Origin: Norana najaformis
Taxonomy: Eukaryota; Annelida; Clitellata; Crassiclitellata; Hormogastridae
Direction: 5' to 3'
Assembly: GCA_964023275.1 (NCBI GenBank)
Contig: OZ029916.1
Location: 27,255,587 to 27,319,586, forward strand
Length of the DNA: 64,000 nucleotides
Part shown: positions 53,061 to 64,000 of the stretch, piece by piece
Layout: each line of letters starts with the position of its first letter
How positions within the stretch are numbered: position 1 is the first letter of the stretch
Notes under the pieces: generated by a model
What the model saw: only the letters and a program-made list of their open reading frames with translations
What the model was told of the DNA's origin: nothing
Databases searched by the model: none
Position numbers and translations under genes: made by a program

Positions 53061-54129
53061 TTTGAAATGTTGGAAAATGGTTCCTCCTCTTCAGTTCATC
53101 AGGGTAATTGAATTTATTTTATCCAAGCTGATATGTAATGACAATAAGTTTAGAAAGCTTTACAGATTTGTCTCTTTCTCAAATTTTAATGATTTTGATA
53201 AGGTTAGTCGAGTCGACCATGAAAATGTGCACAAGGGGTTGATATGGTGAACAGTGATGTGTGTTTACTGGTAGGTTATTAACATATGTTTGTTACTGTA
53301 CCTTGCAGAATTTTGTGGGATGATCTCTGCGAATAAATGTTACTTTATAGTAGCTGGAGTTCAGGTTAGTTGCAACGACATATTTAATGTTTCATCCTTT
53401 GAGACTAGGCCTAATTGTTGTTAGATGTGTAGGGGTTGATTGGCATAATCTGGTCGGATTATCACATTGTCGAAGTGCTTTAGGTTGTTCTGAGCGTTTG
53501 CTATATTCATTCTCATTCGCTGCTCCGACAGAATTGTGTCACAGGACCATTGTATCCGATTTGTGTGCTACTCTGACAGATTTTGTGTTGACCCCATAAG
53601 GGCTTATTTGGTTTGAAGGTTCGTGGGACTGGACAGCCATTTTTTTCTGTTACGGTGGGTTTTGGAAATTGCATTGGCCAACCACTCTTATGGATTATGT
53701 CATAGTGTGTTGAGTTACCACCTGATGTGTTTGTATATTGGTACTTTGACAGAACGTTGAGTCTTGACTTTATTTTCACCCAGCATCTGTTTTTCTCTCT
53801 TGTACACGTTTAGTCTTAATAACTGTTCTTGACCAGGGGCATGGATTGTGCCACTGTGCATGTTTTGACAGTTAGTTTTAGCTATTTGATGCCTTGTTCA
53901 TTTGGTTCTGTCAGAGTTACGTAGTGTTCTAGTTATGTGTGGGTAGTCTATGATACATTGTTGGACTGCAGGCATGATTGGCTTTGGTTGTCTGGATTTG
54001 GTTTTCTGGATTGTACGGGGTTTGGATTCTCGGTTATTACATAGGGTTTAATTAGGGAATTTGTCTTATAATGGTTACAATTTTTGCTTGTTTTGTTCTT
54101 GAACAATCAGCTTTGAACACTGTAAAAAT
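53061..54129. other. spacer between direct repeats, no gene
   Basis: T/G-rich DNA on the + strand with no pol or gag similarity that I can see. If the flanking repeats are LTRs, the interior is truncated and decayed. Confidence 0.35.
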
Positions 54130-54320
54130 GGGGGTGTGTTATCTGGGCAGTGTTAGGGATGGCATTCAGGTCCAAGGTCGGTGCACATGTTAAAGAGACA
54201 CTCCTTGTTTCCAGAAGGTTAAACAGTAGGAGAGATGAATGTTAGGACTACTATGACTGCTCTAATTGAATTGGAAGAGAAGAAACATCTGCCCCAGAGT
54301 TTGCAACAATGTGTAGATAT
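54130..54320 (+). repeat. direct repeat, right copy (possible LTR remnant)
   Basis: It is a diverged copy of 52800-53060 in the same orientation: GTTAGGGATGG, AAAGAGACACTCCTTGTTTC, AGAAGGTTA, AGGAGAG, CTATGACTGCTCT, CCCCAGAGTTTG. Confidence 0.55.
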
Positions 54321-55316
54321 TGTATAATATATATATATATTGTATACTGGCTCAGTGTATCAATGTATCTGTATCATGTTAAGCATATCAATGAAACAAG
54401 TATTCATAAAATTTTCATACATGAAACTCATATGTGCATATAACAACAAATATTAGTGATAGATTGCTGCACTGCATAGTGTATATTCAGATAACACAGA
54501 AGCAATCCCTTTACTGATTACATCCACTTGAGTTCTCAATTACATAGTTGTAATCATTGCATCTAAATCTCGACAGGAATCTTTCTATATCCTTTCCTTT
54601 CTACTCATTTGACATTTCAGTCATAGACCTGAAATTAACACAAAAGCAAAAATCAAAGACTATTTTAGAGAAAGCTGTCTTCAGATTCGTTTTCTTGAAA
54701 AAGGAAAGCAAAACTTTAATTACAAGGCTAAACAGGAACACTAATACAGAAAGGTGCAGACCCTTGGTCAGATGTAATTGGTTGAAGTGCAGACATCACA
54801 GCAGCAGCAATAAAGCAACTTGGAAGACCTTTCCGTGTGAGGCTGCAGGGCTTGACAACAGGCTGTCAATTACACATTATAGAGAGGACATAAATAAAGG
54901 GCATCTGCAAAGAGGTGCAGGAAGGAGTAGCCCAAATGCATACAATGGGTTGGGGTTTTGCCCAGTGCAGATGTCTCCATCTGGTATAAGTCAAACAGCA
55001 GACAGTCTGTACTGCACTGGATATAATTACAGTCCCTTTTGGTGGATGTGGCTGTATCGTAATTCCCCACCCAAACTACCTTTAACCATGTAAGATCAAC
55101 AGGATAGACTAATTTAGGCCTTGGTAACTCAGTAGGACTGTGGACGTCCATGGGGGTAGGGAGGGTAATGCCAAATGTGGACAGATGCAGAACAGGGGAA
55201 TGGGTCCAAAGCAGGTCATTTCCACCCTTCAACCAATATACCATCCCTGTATGGGCAGCCCCATACCAGAATTCATAGCCCCAACATAAACGTAGAAGAT
55301 TTGCATGAACACAGTG
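54321..55316. other. intergenic between neurexin and MMS19
   Basis: An open frame on the + strand (54557-55093) has no recognisable domain and low-complexity stretches. I do not call it. The 3' UTR of MMS19 should lie here. Confidence 0.4.
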
Positions 55317-55640
55317 CTACCGTAATGAACCATGAAATCTGATTGTTAACCTTGGCCATATCATTTCTGAAATCACCAAGTGTTTCAAATTTGGAAAGTC
55401 ATCAACTGCAAATTCTAATATTGTTACTAACAGAAGTTGTAAAATAAGGCATGAAGACACAATAGAGAAATCTAACCATTGCATTCTAGTTTCAACCGCT
55501 TGCTTTCGAACACATCTTTTATCATCATCCATGGCTTGTTGGATATGAAGCATCACAGTATCGAGGTGGGGAAGAATCTTGTGCTTTGGGAGTTTCAGGC
55601 CAAAAAGATAGATGCATCTGAGCGCTGCAACTCTTACATT
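55317..55640 (-). CDS. mms19: MMS19 exon k, C-terminus
   Basis: The acceptor is TTTTAG|AAT. It encodes NVRVAALRCIYLFGLKLPKH and MDDDKRCVRKQAVETRMQW, where known MMS19 proteins stop within about ten residues. Here the frame stays open 52 codons more with hydrophobic, unconserved sequence to TAG at 55317. A possible donor TG|GTTAGA at 55476 would remove it, as in exon i, but no final exon could be found. Confidence 0.75.
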   Translation of the reverse strand, partial: NVRVAALRCIYLFGLKLPKHKILPHLDTVMLHIQQAMDDDKRCVRKQAVETRMQWLDFSIVSSCLILQLLLVTILEFAVDDFPNLKHLVISEMIWPRLTIRFHGSLR

Positions 55641-58600
55641 CTAAAATGAAACGTTTGCTCTTATAAAGTATGTCTGGGTGACCAAGGGGAGATGGGTGCT
55701 TTGAAGGAAAGCCCTGCTATGGAGCACCTTTTTTGCAATTGGTTCTTTTCCAATGACTTAACTGATTAGTCAGTGTAACAAATTATTTCATTAGCCAATA
55801 ATCATGCTGTTGTTGGTAATTATTTAGATTTGCAAAACCAATGAACCTTCCTAAATCTTTCAAGTTTTTCTAGGTAATTAAATTAGCCAGCAAAAACATG
55901 AAAACAAATCCGATTTTTCACACCCTTTTATAAAAAATAGTTATTCACAGTAATGATATATATATTATTAATTGAAAAGAACAATATGAAGTCAAAGTAT
56001 GTATGCATTTAAGCACAGTGGTAGTTATCTTTTTTAATGTTAGATGTGACAGCTGCAGCAACCTGACCCTTTAGAAAAGATGCCTTAGAAATTGTACAAT
56101 TGTTAAGTTCTGAAAATTCAACTTCAAGTGAATGTTTTAATATCAACACAAAGCAAAGTAAACAATCTTGCTTACCATTTTTGGTTTGTAGAGAGAAAGT
56201 GACAAGAGATGAGGCAGAAGATCATCAATGTATTGACTAATAATATCTGGATAAGTAGAGGTCAGGTCAGCAATCACTTCAAGGGCTGACGTCCACAGAC
56301 GGATGTCCTCAAACGCCACAGAACGCACCAGAACTGGCATAAGCTTTGCAAAACACCATATCAACCTATGTTAATTTTTTTGTATTCAAGAAGCTCAACT
56401 GTAACTGAACACTTCTATAGCAATACTGTAAAAGCCTTCTCAAAATTCTGTTCTGAGGTACTTCCAATCTGAATACTGCACCAAATCATGATTGAACAGG
56501 ATCAATTGAACAGATGATGATTGAACAGTATAGTCAAACTATACTCGCACACTAAAGTAATGCAAAGGAAAGCTGAGGAGCTCCGGTTGCAGGTTATGAG
56601 GTAATCTCTGTGCTGCATTGACAGAATGGAACGAAGGAAGTTACACACGGTATAAGCTAAACCACAGTGCAAATTTAAAAATAGAAATTAGAAATTTCTC
56701 ATATAATTTATTTGATTAAACTAACAATGAAATTCCAAACTTTGTTAGTGACGACATAGTTTTTTATACAGCAGATATGGTACAAGAAATTCCAACACTA
56801 TTCAAACTATTTATCAGCTATCTAATAGCTATTTTTTGAACAAAGAAGGCTTATCTTTAGAGTGCTTGGCTTTTAACATGGAATTCAACCACGAGATCTC
56901 ACCAGGCCTCTTCGATAACCTTGCAGCTTTTGCTGTTCAATCATTTGGAACTAGATGTTATCTCACCTCCAGCCAACCTCTCTGAGTAAAACATTTTTAT
57001 GACTATGAACTTATCTTGATTAGGGACATAAGAAGCTGTACAAAAGTTTGTTAAACACAAACAAATAGTTGAGGTTTACTGAGTCTAACCATAGGCAGCT
57101 CTGGTGTGAGTGCTTGCTTTGGCACATTCTGGATTAGGTAGGAGATTGCCAGGAGATAATACTGTGTCTGTGCTAAAAAACAAAGATGAATAACACAGAC
57201 ATAAACAGCCACAATTGATAGAAGCATCTAACAAATTAATTAAACTTATGGTATCAATTTTTCAAACATTGCAAATCATGTTTTTGCCAACGCAGGGTGT
57301 CTCTTTGTCTTTAATAAACTGACACACTAGAAACAACAGTTTGGTTGAAACCTTAAGTGAGGCCATTTAATCTGATCTAATACGAAAACTTTGTAATGCC
57401 GCTGCCATAACACACAAGGTATCAGTTAATGGCCACTTCTAAGTAAAATCAAAATGAATGCCAAAATCTGGTTGAGTTCGTCAGAAATCCAGCAGCCCTA
57501 GCAATTTGTGGAAATACCACATGCACTGCCAGACTACATCTCTGAATTTTGTATTCGAGTCGGAGATAATGAGAACAGATGTCGGCTGAGGTCCTCGTCG
57601 AGGAACCAGCTGCAGGTCCCAAGGTCTACCACGCGGTTTGGCGAAAGCTCTTTCTCGATTGCTGGACCCACTGCGTGGAATAGCCTTCCCGACCACGTGA
57701 AGAATGCTCCATCCTTGGATAACTTTAAGAAAGGGCTTAAAACGTTTCTATTTAAATTATCGTATGACTGTAGTTAATTTTCTATTGTCGCCTGAACTTA
57801 TGTACAGCGCCCTTTTCTTCGGCCTCGGCCGTGTTACGGCGCTATATAAATTGTCTTATTATTATTATTATTATTACTGGTCCTAAAGAAGTCAGATTAA
57901 ACTCTAAAGTGCAAGATGAAACTTATTTTAAAAAAATGGTTTCCAAGAGCGCATATGCTTACTGGTATAAGCATATGCTTACTGTTGCTCTTCAGCAAGT
58001 CAATGCATTTGCTGATAAGCGTCAGAACATCATTAGCCTGAGCTGCAGTCTAATGCATTTATTCTTATTGGATGCTGTCAAATAGGACCAACAGGATGAC
58101 AGTAATGAAATAAAATTTGCCATTTCTGCATCACCATGTCTAATAAAGGAGTGGCTTGCAGTCCAGGAAACACATCACACAGTTAGCTAGATGGATTAAG
58201 CCCAACTTACTTTTGCTGCTGGCATGATAGCCATCAAGCAGTCGACCAAGAGCAAGAACAAAGAATCGCTGCTTATACATCAATGTAGAGATGGCACTGG
58301 AGCCAGTACATAAGACATCTTCAAATTCTGTCAGGACAATTTGGAAACCATCAGCTGAAACATCAGCCAATGGACTGCCCAGCATGTCTACAAGCTGCAA
58401 AAGGAAAAAGTACAGATGAAAAAAACAGAATTGTTGAAAAAGATTCAGAGCTTTAAGTTAGGAGTAGCTAAGTAAGCAGTCAGTCAGCCAGTCACAAAGA
58501 TCTTCTATAAGATGTGTCATGAAATCATTTAATAACAAATAACAGAAATTAGATGTATTCTATTTGAAACAATAGGTAAATTCCCAACAACAATTTCAAA

Positions 58601-61600
58601 AACCAAGAAGAAACCGATGGCACTATATAAATGTTCAGCTATGACAACACAAACACTGAAAAACCTGCTGGAGGATGTTTAAAACAGTTACTGCATTCAA
58701 TTATGCTTCAGAAAACTAGAATGAAGAAACAGAAAAATGACAATGCTGTATACCTGATTCGTAAATGTAGTCTGCTGCTTGCAGTTTCGGAGAACAAGAG
58801 CCTTGGTCAACCACGACCACAAGACAACTGCTTTCCTTTTTGATTCAACAGCAATGTCTTCGTATAAGACTTTTGTCACTTCCCGCTCCAACTTTTGCAG
58901 GAATGAATCTAGATGACATCCTACAGAATCAAATCAACATGGACAAAACTTAAGTTTTTGGAAGACTGAACTGAATCTAAATGATGTGCTGGCAAGCCGC
59001 TTTTCAATTTTTGAAAGACTGATTGCCCAGAGAATTAAACAGAACCTCAATAGTCTTCAATTGAAAACAGATTACTCCTAACAAAAGAACTTACCCTCTG
59101 CATCTAAGAACAGCAGCACCAACATATTCTAGTTTGAAAATCTGCCTTTAAAAGTTTTCTTAAACAGGATGTTGGCACTAATGCTTTGTCAGTTGGTTAA
59201 GTTATGTGACATTACTAAAAACTTTGAGATGATGACCTTGCAAAGCTTTATTTATAAGTCCTGCAAGACACTTGGATGCTGAAGTGCTTGCTGCGCTGTT
59301 TGGACAAACAATGGCCAACTGCTGAAGGCATTGCATCAGCTCTTCACTCTCCGGCACAATATCCTAAAAAGTATGCAAACATTTAAAACAAATGCAAGCT
59401 TGTCTTATCTGGTAAAAATAATGCAGATCTGTGAGCTCAGACAATTATTTTGCCTTTTCTTAAAATAAAAACAATGAAGAACGAAACAAAGCTGCTGACA
59501 ATACACTTGATTTGCTATTTCACTTTGCATTGTAGCATTACAATAAACATAAAAAATAATATTAGGAAAGTAATACACAGGTAATGATGATAATGATGAT
59601 GATGATGATGATGATAGAAACGATGATTCAAGCAGTAATACCAATAAAAAAGTTATATACAATAAAATAACAATAATTACAAGTAAGCCACCTACCTGGT
59701 TTTGCACTGAACACACGACAGCTAGCAAGAACTCAAACAGATTTGTCTGCTCAGCTGGAGCCCCAGACTGAAATGAAAATGCCAGAAAAACTCAAAACAG
59801 CATCTCAAAAATTTTCAATCTCAGAGCTAACCAATACAAACCTTGTCTCTGGACAAATATGAAAACTTCCATTAGGAATGGTGCTTTCCTTTTGAAGCAC
59901 AGCTTCATGTGGAAATTTCCCCATATCTGAGTGATGTATATAGCTAATGTTACGCCATGTCAATAATATTCCTACTTCAGTTGGAACCAATTACAAGGGA
60001 TCTCATAGAAAGTGGAAGCAGTTCAGATCCCTTGTGGCTCATGGCATCTCCAAATTATGGTCATATCTGGTCATACATATGGTCATTTATTTATAATTTT
60101 ACTAGTTTTTTTGTTTTGAAAGTTTGTTACTTGCATGCATACTTGATATGCACATCCTACCGTTTAATCTAATGTTTATTAACTGTCCAACAGCCACAGA
60201 TACAGATCCAACACCACATTTCTATATACACGCACACCCACAGTAACCAACAGCATAAACTATGCACACAGAATCTTAGAGACCCACAAAATGTGCCGTA
60301 AAAATGTTTTGTTGCATTACATTACCTAACAACTAAATGCATCAAATCAGAATGCTTAGTTCTGGATTAAATATTGATAGTGAATGCAGCTTTAACAGGT
60401 GATCACCATAAAATGTTTTCATGCACTGCTTATCAAATTGCTTATTCACCACAGACTGCCTCTCTGTCTCAGTGAACTAACCTTCTGGATGTTGACCTGA
60501 TTGCGTTTGGCTTATGTATGCCATTGGTTGATGCCTTGTGCATACAACACCAGTGTGATAGAAGTTACAATTACAATTTACATTTGCTGACATATTAATA
60601 AGAAACTGATTGCTTGTGAAACACTGACCTGAAAAGGCAAGAATTTTATTTCTGAAACATCAAGATTGGAAGAAAGGTGGTCGACATTTCCATGAAGGAA
60701 CAACATAGTAACGTTGTTAACAAACGACGCCACAAGACTAGAAACAGAAATACATTAGAACACTAAGAAGAGAAGAAGAGCAGACCTTTAACTTAGCCCT
60801 TAAAGGTAGCCACAGGTATGATGTGTTGGTGACTTCATTTGCTTAGCCTCAGCATATAAGGGCAGGTGGCCAGTCCCCTTCTTTGCAAAGTGCTCTCCCA
60901 CTGATGAGTAGAGTCAGTGTACTCATTACAGCCGGGTTCAATAAGCAGCAAAGTGGAGCTTAAATCTCAAAAGAAATGTCTCACCTGGCAGAGATTTGAA
61001 CCCTTAACCTTTTTATTGACAGTCCACTTGCTAAACACTAATCTATCGCACATAAAAAATACTAAAGTACCAGTATAATACGATGCAGTCCTGTTTACAT
61101 GAGAATCGTTTTAACATGTGGTTATGTCGTGGCACCCACTAAAATTATTTACCACATGAGATGTGTTATCATGCGGTACAATCAATACACATTCTACATC
61201 AGCTAATATTCAATCTCATAGTCATTATATTGGACAGCCTGTCACCTGCCTCAAAGGGCGACAACAGTTGCTGGCTACAGCTGCCCACTACAGCTATGGC
61301 TATAACAGCTATGGCTATAACAGCTATGGCAGTCCAATTAACAGGATACAATTACCAATCACTGTTTCAATTACATGAACTCCCACTCTTCAATCCAAGT
61401 TATTCCCATATTTTACAGATGCTCTTATGCCCGAGAACCAGCTCCTCTCCATGCACCAATACTTTCACAGCTGCCTCCGAAGAAATGGATAAGGTCTTAG
61501 TCATAATGAAATGGATAAGGTCTTAGTCATAATGAAATGGATAAGGTCTTAGTCATAATGAAATGGATAAGGTCTTAGTCATAATGAAATGGGTAAGGTC

Positions 61601-62331
61601 TTAGTCATAATGAAATGGATAAGGTCTTAGTCATAATGAAATGGATAAGGTCTTAGTCATTCTGATCTTTTACTCCTGTCTGAAGAACTCTTCCATTATT
61701 CCTATCTACAGAACATTTCCATCAGAAAGCTTAATCTCAACACAAGTTGGGGGGGTTGAAAAAGGTGTCCTGTTGCTGGGTTGTTGTGGTTGTGGTCTGT
61801 GCCTCAACTGGATGATCCCCTGACATCAGGATCATGCTTCCCCGCACCTTCTACAGCTCTGTAGATAAGGGTACCATCTTTATTTATTTTTACCTTTACA
61901 TTTACAATATTTAGAGTGTCAAACATCAGCTGATGTTCTGGAAATCTGTAAACCAGACCCTACCCAGAGGGTGAAGCCTGAATGACGTGTCTGACAGAAG
62001 CGGAAAGCCCTCGGATGACATCCTCGTGCTGGAGAAGATTGGATGTATTGGCGCATTTGTTCAGACAGCCCTTCATCAGAAGAACCTCACACTGGATGAG
62101 CAGCCACGATGAAAAGAACTCCAAACATTCTCCCGATGAAAGATTCGAAGAAATTACGCGGTTCAAGCCACTGATGCATTTATTAGCTTCAGCCAAAACT
62201 GCAGAGTCCAAAGCTAAACACAAGATTAATTCAAATATATAAATCTGTCTCATAAAGCACATAAGAATGACAGTATTCAAGCACCAATCACCGCAAAACT
62301 TGATACATTATTATTCACCAGTAGCACATAC

Positions 62332-62379
<48 letters not shown>

Positions 62380-63415
62380 TATATACACTGATGACATTAC
62401 TGGTTTGCCTGATTATCTGGACAGTTCAATCAGTCCTTTAAATTCTAGGATCATCACCTGCGAGAGGTTCTTAAAAGGTGCTATACAAATATTCAGATAC
62501 ATACAAATGAAATCAAATGCATGTGTGAAATAAATAAATCATACATACGTACATACAAGCAAACATACATATAAATGACACATGCTTTAATTTCAAAATT
62601 CAAGTAATTTGTATTGTGGTGGGTTTGCTGTCATACCCATTAAGCTCTCCAACCATGATGACAAAGATTCAAAGCCTATGATTAAACTATTCAGCTGATG
62701 CAAGTATACTAGAAATATGTGCACTACGTTTGGTCTACTCACATTTTTCCTGGAGTTTGCTGAGAAACTGAACAAAAACTGGTACAGTCAAACGGACAAT
62801 TTCTTGACCAACAGATACGCCGACCAGCAAATCGATGAGGAACGATGAAGACACATCACAAGACTCTGTGCTGGCTTCATTAACTGAAACAACATCAGCA
62901 TTTGCCAGTTAGATATCTATATCAACTTATCTGTAAAAACCAGCAACTCAAGAGCAGTAGTCCAATCCAAAAACTAATGCTCAGTCATGGTAAAATTAGT
63001 AAAGGAAAAATCATTTTTGTCCAGATACCACTTCAGATAGCTTTAACAAACAAGTAATTCAATGTAACTGGGTAGTTACTAAACATTAGCATTATCAGAC
63101 GAACACTAATATAGTGCCTCTTAAGAGGGACATTTATACAGTGCCTTTTAAGATGGACACTTGTACACCTTTTGAGGTAGACAGTTATCTAGCACATTTT
63201 GGACTCCAGTAAGAGCATCTTAACTCTCCATTTGTAACATGTAAAAGTTACACAAATAACATCAATTAAACCTTAACTGAAGCAAAATGTACCTTCAACC
63301 TGTTAATACAGTCTTACCTCTAAGCAATACTTCAGTCAGCTTTGGCAGAACAACCGAAGAAGCGACAGACGAATAGTCAGTGGCAAGATATGTCAAGGCT
63401 TCCGTGCACTCTTGC
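55317..63415 (-). CDS. mms19: MMS19 homologue, C-terminal part (11 exons, ~574 codons; 5' end beyond window)
   Basis: Joined exons: 63415-63318, 62883-62743, 62213-61964, 60737-60629, 59767-59696, 59363-59237, 58920-58754, 58394-58211, 57172-57090, 56343-56176, 55640-55317. All ten introns are GT-AG and in phase. The protein is all-helical, HEAT-repeat-like. Diagnostic stretches: MYKQRFFVLALGRLLDGYHA (58394 exon), YLIQNVPKQALTPELPM, VRVAALRCIY, and DDDKRCVRKQAVETRMQW near the end, which is the conserved MMS19 terminus. MMS19 works with CIAO1 and CIAO2B in the cytosolic iron-sulfur targeting complex, delivering clusters to XPD, DNA polymerases and other repair or replication proteins. Human MMS19 has about 1030 residues, so roughly the C-terminal half is here. 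The last ~52 codons after MQW are doubtful. Confidence 0.93.
56176..56343 (-). CDS. mms19: MMS19 exon j
   Basis: 168 nt, phase 0 at both ends, acceptor TTGCAAAG, donor ATG|GTAAGC. It encodes VAFEDIRLWTSALEVIADLT and YIDDLLPHLLSLSLYKPKM. Confidence 0.88.
57090..57172 (-). CDS. mms19: MMS19 exon i
   Basis: 83 nt, acceptor TTTTTTAG, donor ATG|GTTAGA. It encodes YYLLAISYLIQNVPKQALTP and ELPM, equivalent to the LPKPVLLPELP segment of the human protein. Confidence 0.88.
57360..57470 (+). repeat. dispersed repeat, family B fragment
   Basis: TTTAATCTGATCTAATACGA followed by GCCGCTGCCATAACACACAAGG and ATCAGTTAATGGCC matches 29440-29510 and 14990-15070. Confidence 0.5.
57490..57886 (+). mobile_element. 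3' end of a CR1-like LINE (5'-truncated) in MMS19 intron
   Basis: The frame to TAG at 57777 reads RLRSSSRNQLQVPRSTTRFG, SFSIAGPTAWNSLPDHVK and LKTFLF, the standard C-terminus of CR1/Rex-group polymerases. A short 3' UTR (GGCGCTATATAAATTG) and a (TTA)n tail at 57858-57877 follow. It is well preserved, hence a recent 5'-truncated insertion. Confidence 0.85.
58211..58394 (-). CDS. mms19: MMS19 exon h
   Basis: 184 nt, acceptor TTTTGCAG, donor AAAA|GTAAGT. It encodes LVDMLGSPLADVSADGFQIV and MYKQRFFVLALGRLLDGYHA, the most recognisable MMS19 stretch. Confidence 0.93.
58754..58920 (-). CDS. mms19: MMS19 exon g
   Basis: 167 nt, acceptor TCTGTAG, donor CAG|GTATAC. It encodes KAVVLWSWLTKALVLRNCKQ, matching the conserved WVTKALLLR region of MMS19. 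Confidence 0.87.
59237..59363 (-). CDS. mms19: MMS19 exon f
   Basis: 127 nt, acceptor CTTTTTAG, donor CAAG|GTCATC (weak). It encodes LMQCLQQLAIVCPNSAAS and KCLAGLINKALQ. Confidence 0.82.
59584..59615. repeat. (ATG)n microsatellite
   Basis: Tandem GAT/ATG units in an MMS19 intron. Confidence 0.85.
59696..59767 (-). CDS. mms19: MMS19 exon e
   Basis: 72 nt, phase 0 at both ends. It encodes SGAPAEQTNLFEFLLAVVCS and VQNQ. The acceptor is TTTCAG, the donor CCAG|GTAGGT. Confidence 0.82.
60420..60580 (+). mobile_element. CR1-like LINE 3' end, third copy
   Basis: It matches 30830-30965 and 39360-39485: TGCTTATC(A/C)ACC, CTCTCTGT, GATGTTGACCTGATTG, TTGATGCCTTGTGCAT, then AGAAGTTACAATTAC. Confidence 0.65.
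60629..60737 (-). CDS. mms19: MMS19 exon d
   Basis: 109 nt, acceptor TTTCTAG, donor TTCAG|GTCAGT. It encodes LVASFVNNVTMLFLHGNVDH and ends in EIKFLPFQ. Confidence 0.82.
60880..61050 (-). repeat. tRNA-derived SINE (candidate)
   Basis: On the - strand GTGTTTAGCAAGTGGACTG (A-box region) is followed by AAGGGTTCAAATCTCTGCC (B box GGTTCAAATCT). A body of about 100 nt follows. Confidence 0.5.
61295..61335 (+). repeat. 15-bp tandem repeat
   Basis: ACAGCTATGGCTATA repeated about 2.7 times. Confidence 0.8.
61483..61660. repeat. 26-bp minisatellite, ~7 copies
   Basis: The unit AAATGGATAAGGTCTTAGTC plus ATAATG is repeated head to tail. Only one internal substitution (GGGTAAGG) is seen before the last, partial copy. 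Near identity means recent expansion. It lies in an MMS19 intron. Confidence 0.92.
61964..62213 (-). CDS. mms19: MMS19 exon c
   Basis: 250 nt, acceptor TGTGTTTAG, donor CTGG|GTAGGG. It encodes LDSAVLAEANKCISGLNRVI, WLLIQCEVLLMKGCLNK and VRHVIQASPSG. Confidence 0.85.
62333..62386. repeat. (AT)n microsatellite
   Basis: A long alternating AT run with a short ACAC interruption. Confidence 0.92.
62743..62883 (-). CDS. mms19: MMS19 exon b
   Basis: 141 nt, acceptor GTTTCAG, donor AAAT|GTGAGT. It encodes NEASTESCDVSSSFLIDLLV and IVRLTVPVFVQFLSKLQEK. Confidence 0.85.
63318..63415 (-). CDS. mms19: MMS19 exon a (first one visible)
   Basis: 98 nt, acceptor TGTGTGTAG, donor AGAG|GTAAGA. It encodes QECTEALTYLATDYSSVASS and VVLPKLTEVLLR, a HEAT helix pair. 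Confidence 0.85.
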
Positions 63416-64000
63416 CTACACACAATGCACACACAATGCAATCTGCCAAAGAGCAACCCTAGAGCATCTACAGCAGGATTGTCCAATCATTTGGGGTGAA
63501 GGGTCATGGTCCCATTTTTCTAAGATTTTGGGGGCCAAAGACAGAATTTCATCAATAATCAAAACAACGTAATGCATACTTACTAACAATAATTTTATTT
63601 GCCTATCTTAAGATCAGACACCACATATTCACATTTTTGCTGAATTTTTTGTACTAAAGGGATATCTCATGTTGCTTCTGCTCACTCAATTTAGCAGTTC
63701 ACAATTTTATACATAAAAAAATTAATATTTTGAAAGGCTTGGCGGGCTGGATTAATCCATTCAGTATGCCAGATCAAGACTTGGAGGCCATATGTTGGAC
63801 AACCCTGATGTACAGTAATCACACGCTCACTATATTTACATAAGATTTCCCCAGCCCACAGATACACTAAAAATCCGATTCATTACAATATAAAAAAGCG
63901 AGTTCAAAAGATTTTCATCCTAAATAGCACCTGACTGTAATGACATAAAAGTGTGACAAAATGCTGAAGTAAACAAAACGTGTACTTAAAAGTTCTGTCT
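63416..64000 (-). other. MMS19 intron, no further exon visible
   Basis: No open frame joins the exon at 63415. A stretch near 63475-63545 (GGATTGTCCAATCATTTGGG and GGGGGCCAAAGACAG) and its partly inverted echo at 63740-63810 (GGCGGGCTGGATTAATCC, GGAGGCCATATGTTGGACAA) suggest a decayed DNA transposon with inverted ends. Confidence 0.4.

Noticed and set aside
54557..55093. 178-codon open frame on the + strand between neurexin and MMS19
   Set aside because: No recognisable domain, no splice context, composition like flanking DNA.
57508..57777. 89-residue open frame taken as a gene
   Set aside because: It is the C-terminus of a CR1-like LINE polymerase followed by the element's 3' UTR and TTA tail.
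61483..61660. CRISPR-like array
   Set aside because: The 26-bp units are contiguous with no spacers, and the genome is eukaryotic. It is a minisatellite.

Overview
The window is nuclear DNA of an intron-rich invertebrate animal. The genes are split by GT-AG introns, the DNA is AT-rich, and it is full of eukaryotic mobile elements (Tc1/mariner, RTE and CR1-like LINEs, hAT-like, foldback MITE, tRNA-derived SINEs). The three gene families are metazoan. An invertebrate deuterostome or lophotrochozoan fits best, but the lineage cannot be fixed by reading alone. Gene models were built by hand from splice signals, reading phase and family similarity; no alignment was run.

Layout. (1) 1-2.8 kb, + strand: a possible last exon (187-281) and 3' UTR of an unrecognised gene that starts outside the window. 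(2) 7.5-13.1 kb, - strand: a complete eight-exon, 625-residue membrane protein. It reads signal peptide, agrin-NtA/NTR-like domain, Ig domain, EGF domain, transmembrane helix, long acidic tail; this is a neuregulin-like growth factor precursor with an unusual N-terminus. (3) 13.4-18.1 kb: inverted and tandem repeats and a tRNA-SINE. (4) 18.2-22.7 kb: a Tc1/mariner element whose transposase gene has a 180-nt intron and a one-base frameshift. It was later interrupted by a full-length RTE LINE with an intact 1003-residue endonuclease/reverse transcriptase, flanked by a perfect 8-bp duplication. (5) 22.8-28.5 kb: gene-poor, partly CpG-dense, with clustered TAGGCCTA palindromes and a broken zinc-finger relic. 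(6) 28.6-52.3 kb, + strand: a complete 12-exon neurexin (901 residues) with only two LNS domains and one EGF domain, matching the LNS5-EGF3-LNS6 end of alpha-neurexin, then a stalk with a Cys loop, a transmembrane helix and a PDZ-type C-terminus (WYV). Its introns hold a TIR transposon, two CR1-like fragments, a foldback MITE and an hAT-like element. (7) 55.3-63.4 kb, - strand: the last eleven exons found (about 574 codons) of MMS19, the HEAT-repeat adaptor of cytosolic iron-sulfur protein assembly; its 5' part lies beyond 64 kb.

Two neighbouring genes, the neuregulin-like ligand and neurexin, make cell-surface signalling or adhesion proteins, while MMS19 is housekeeping. Nothing shows that they are co-regulated. 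No CRISPR array, rRNA gene or bacterial operon is present.
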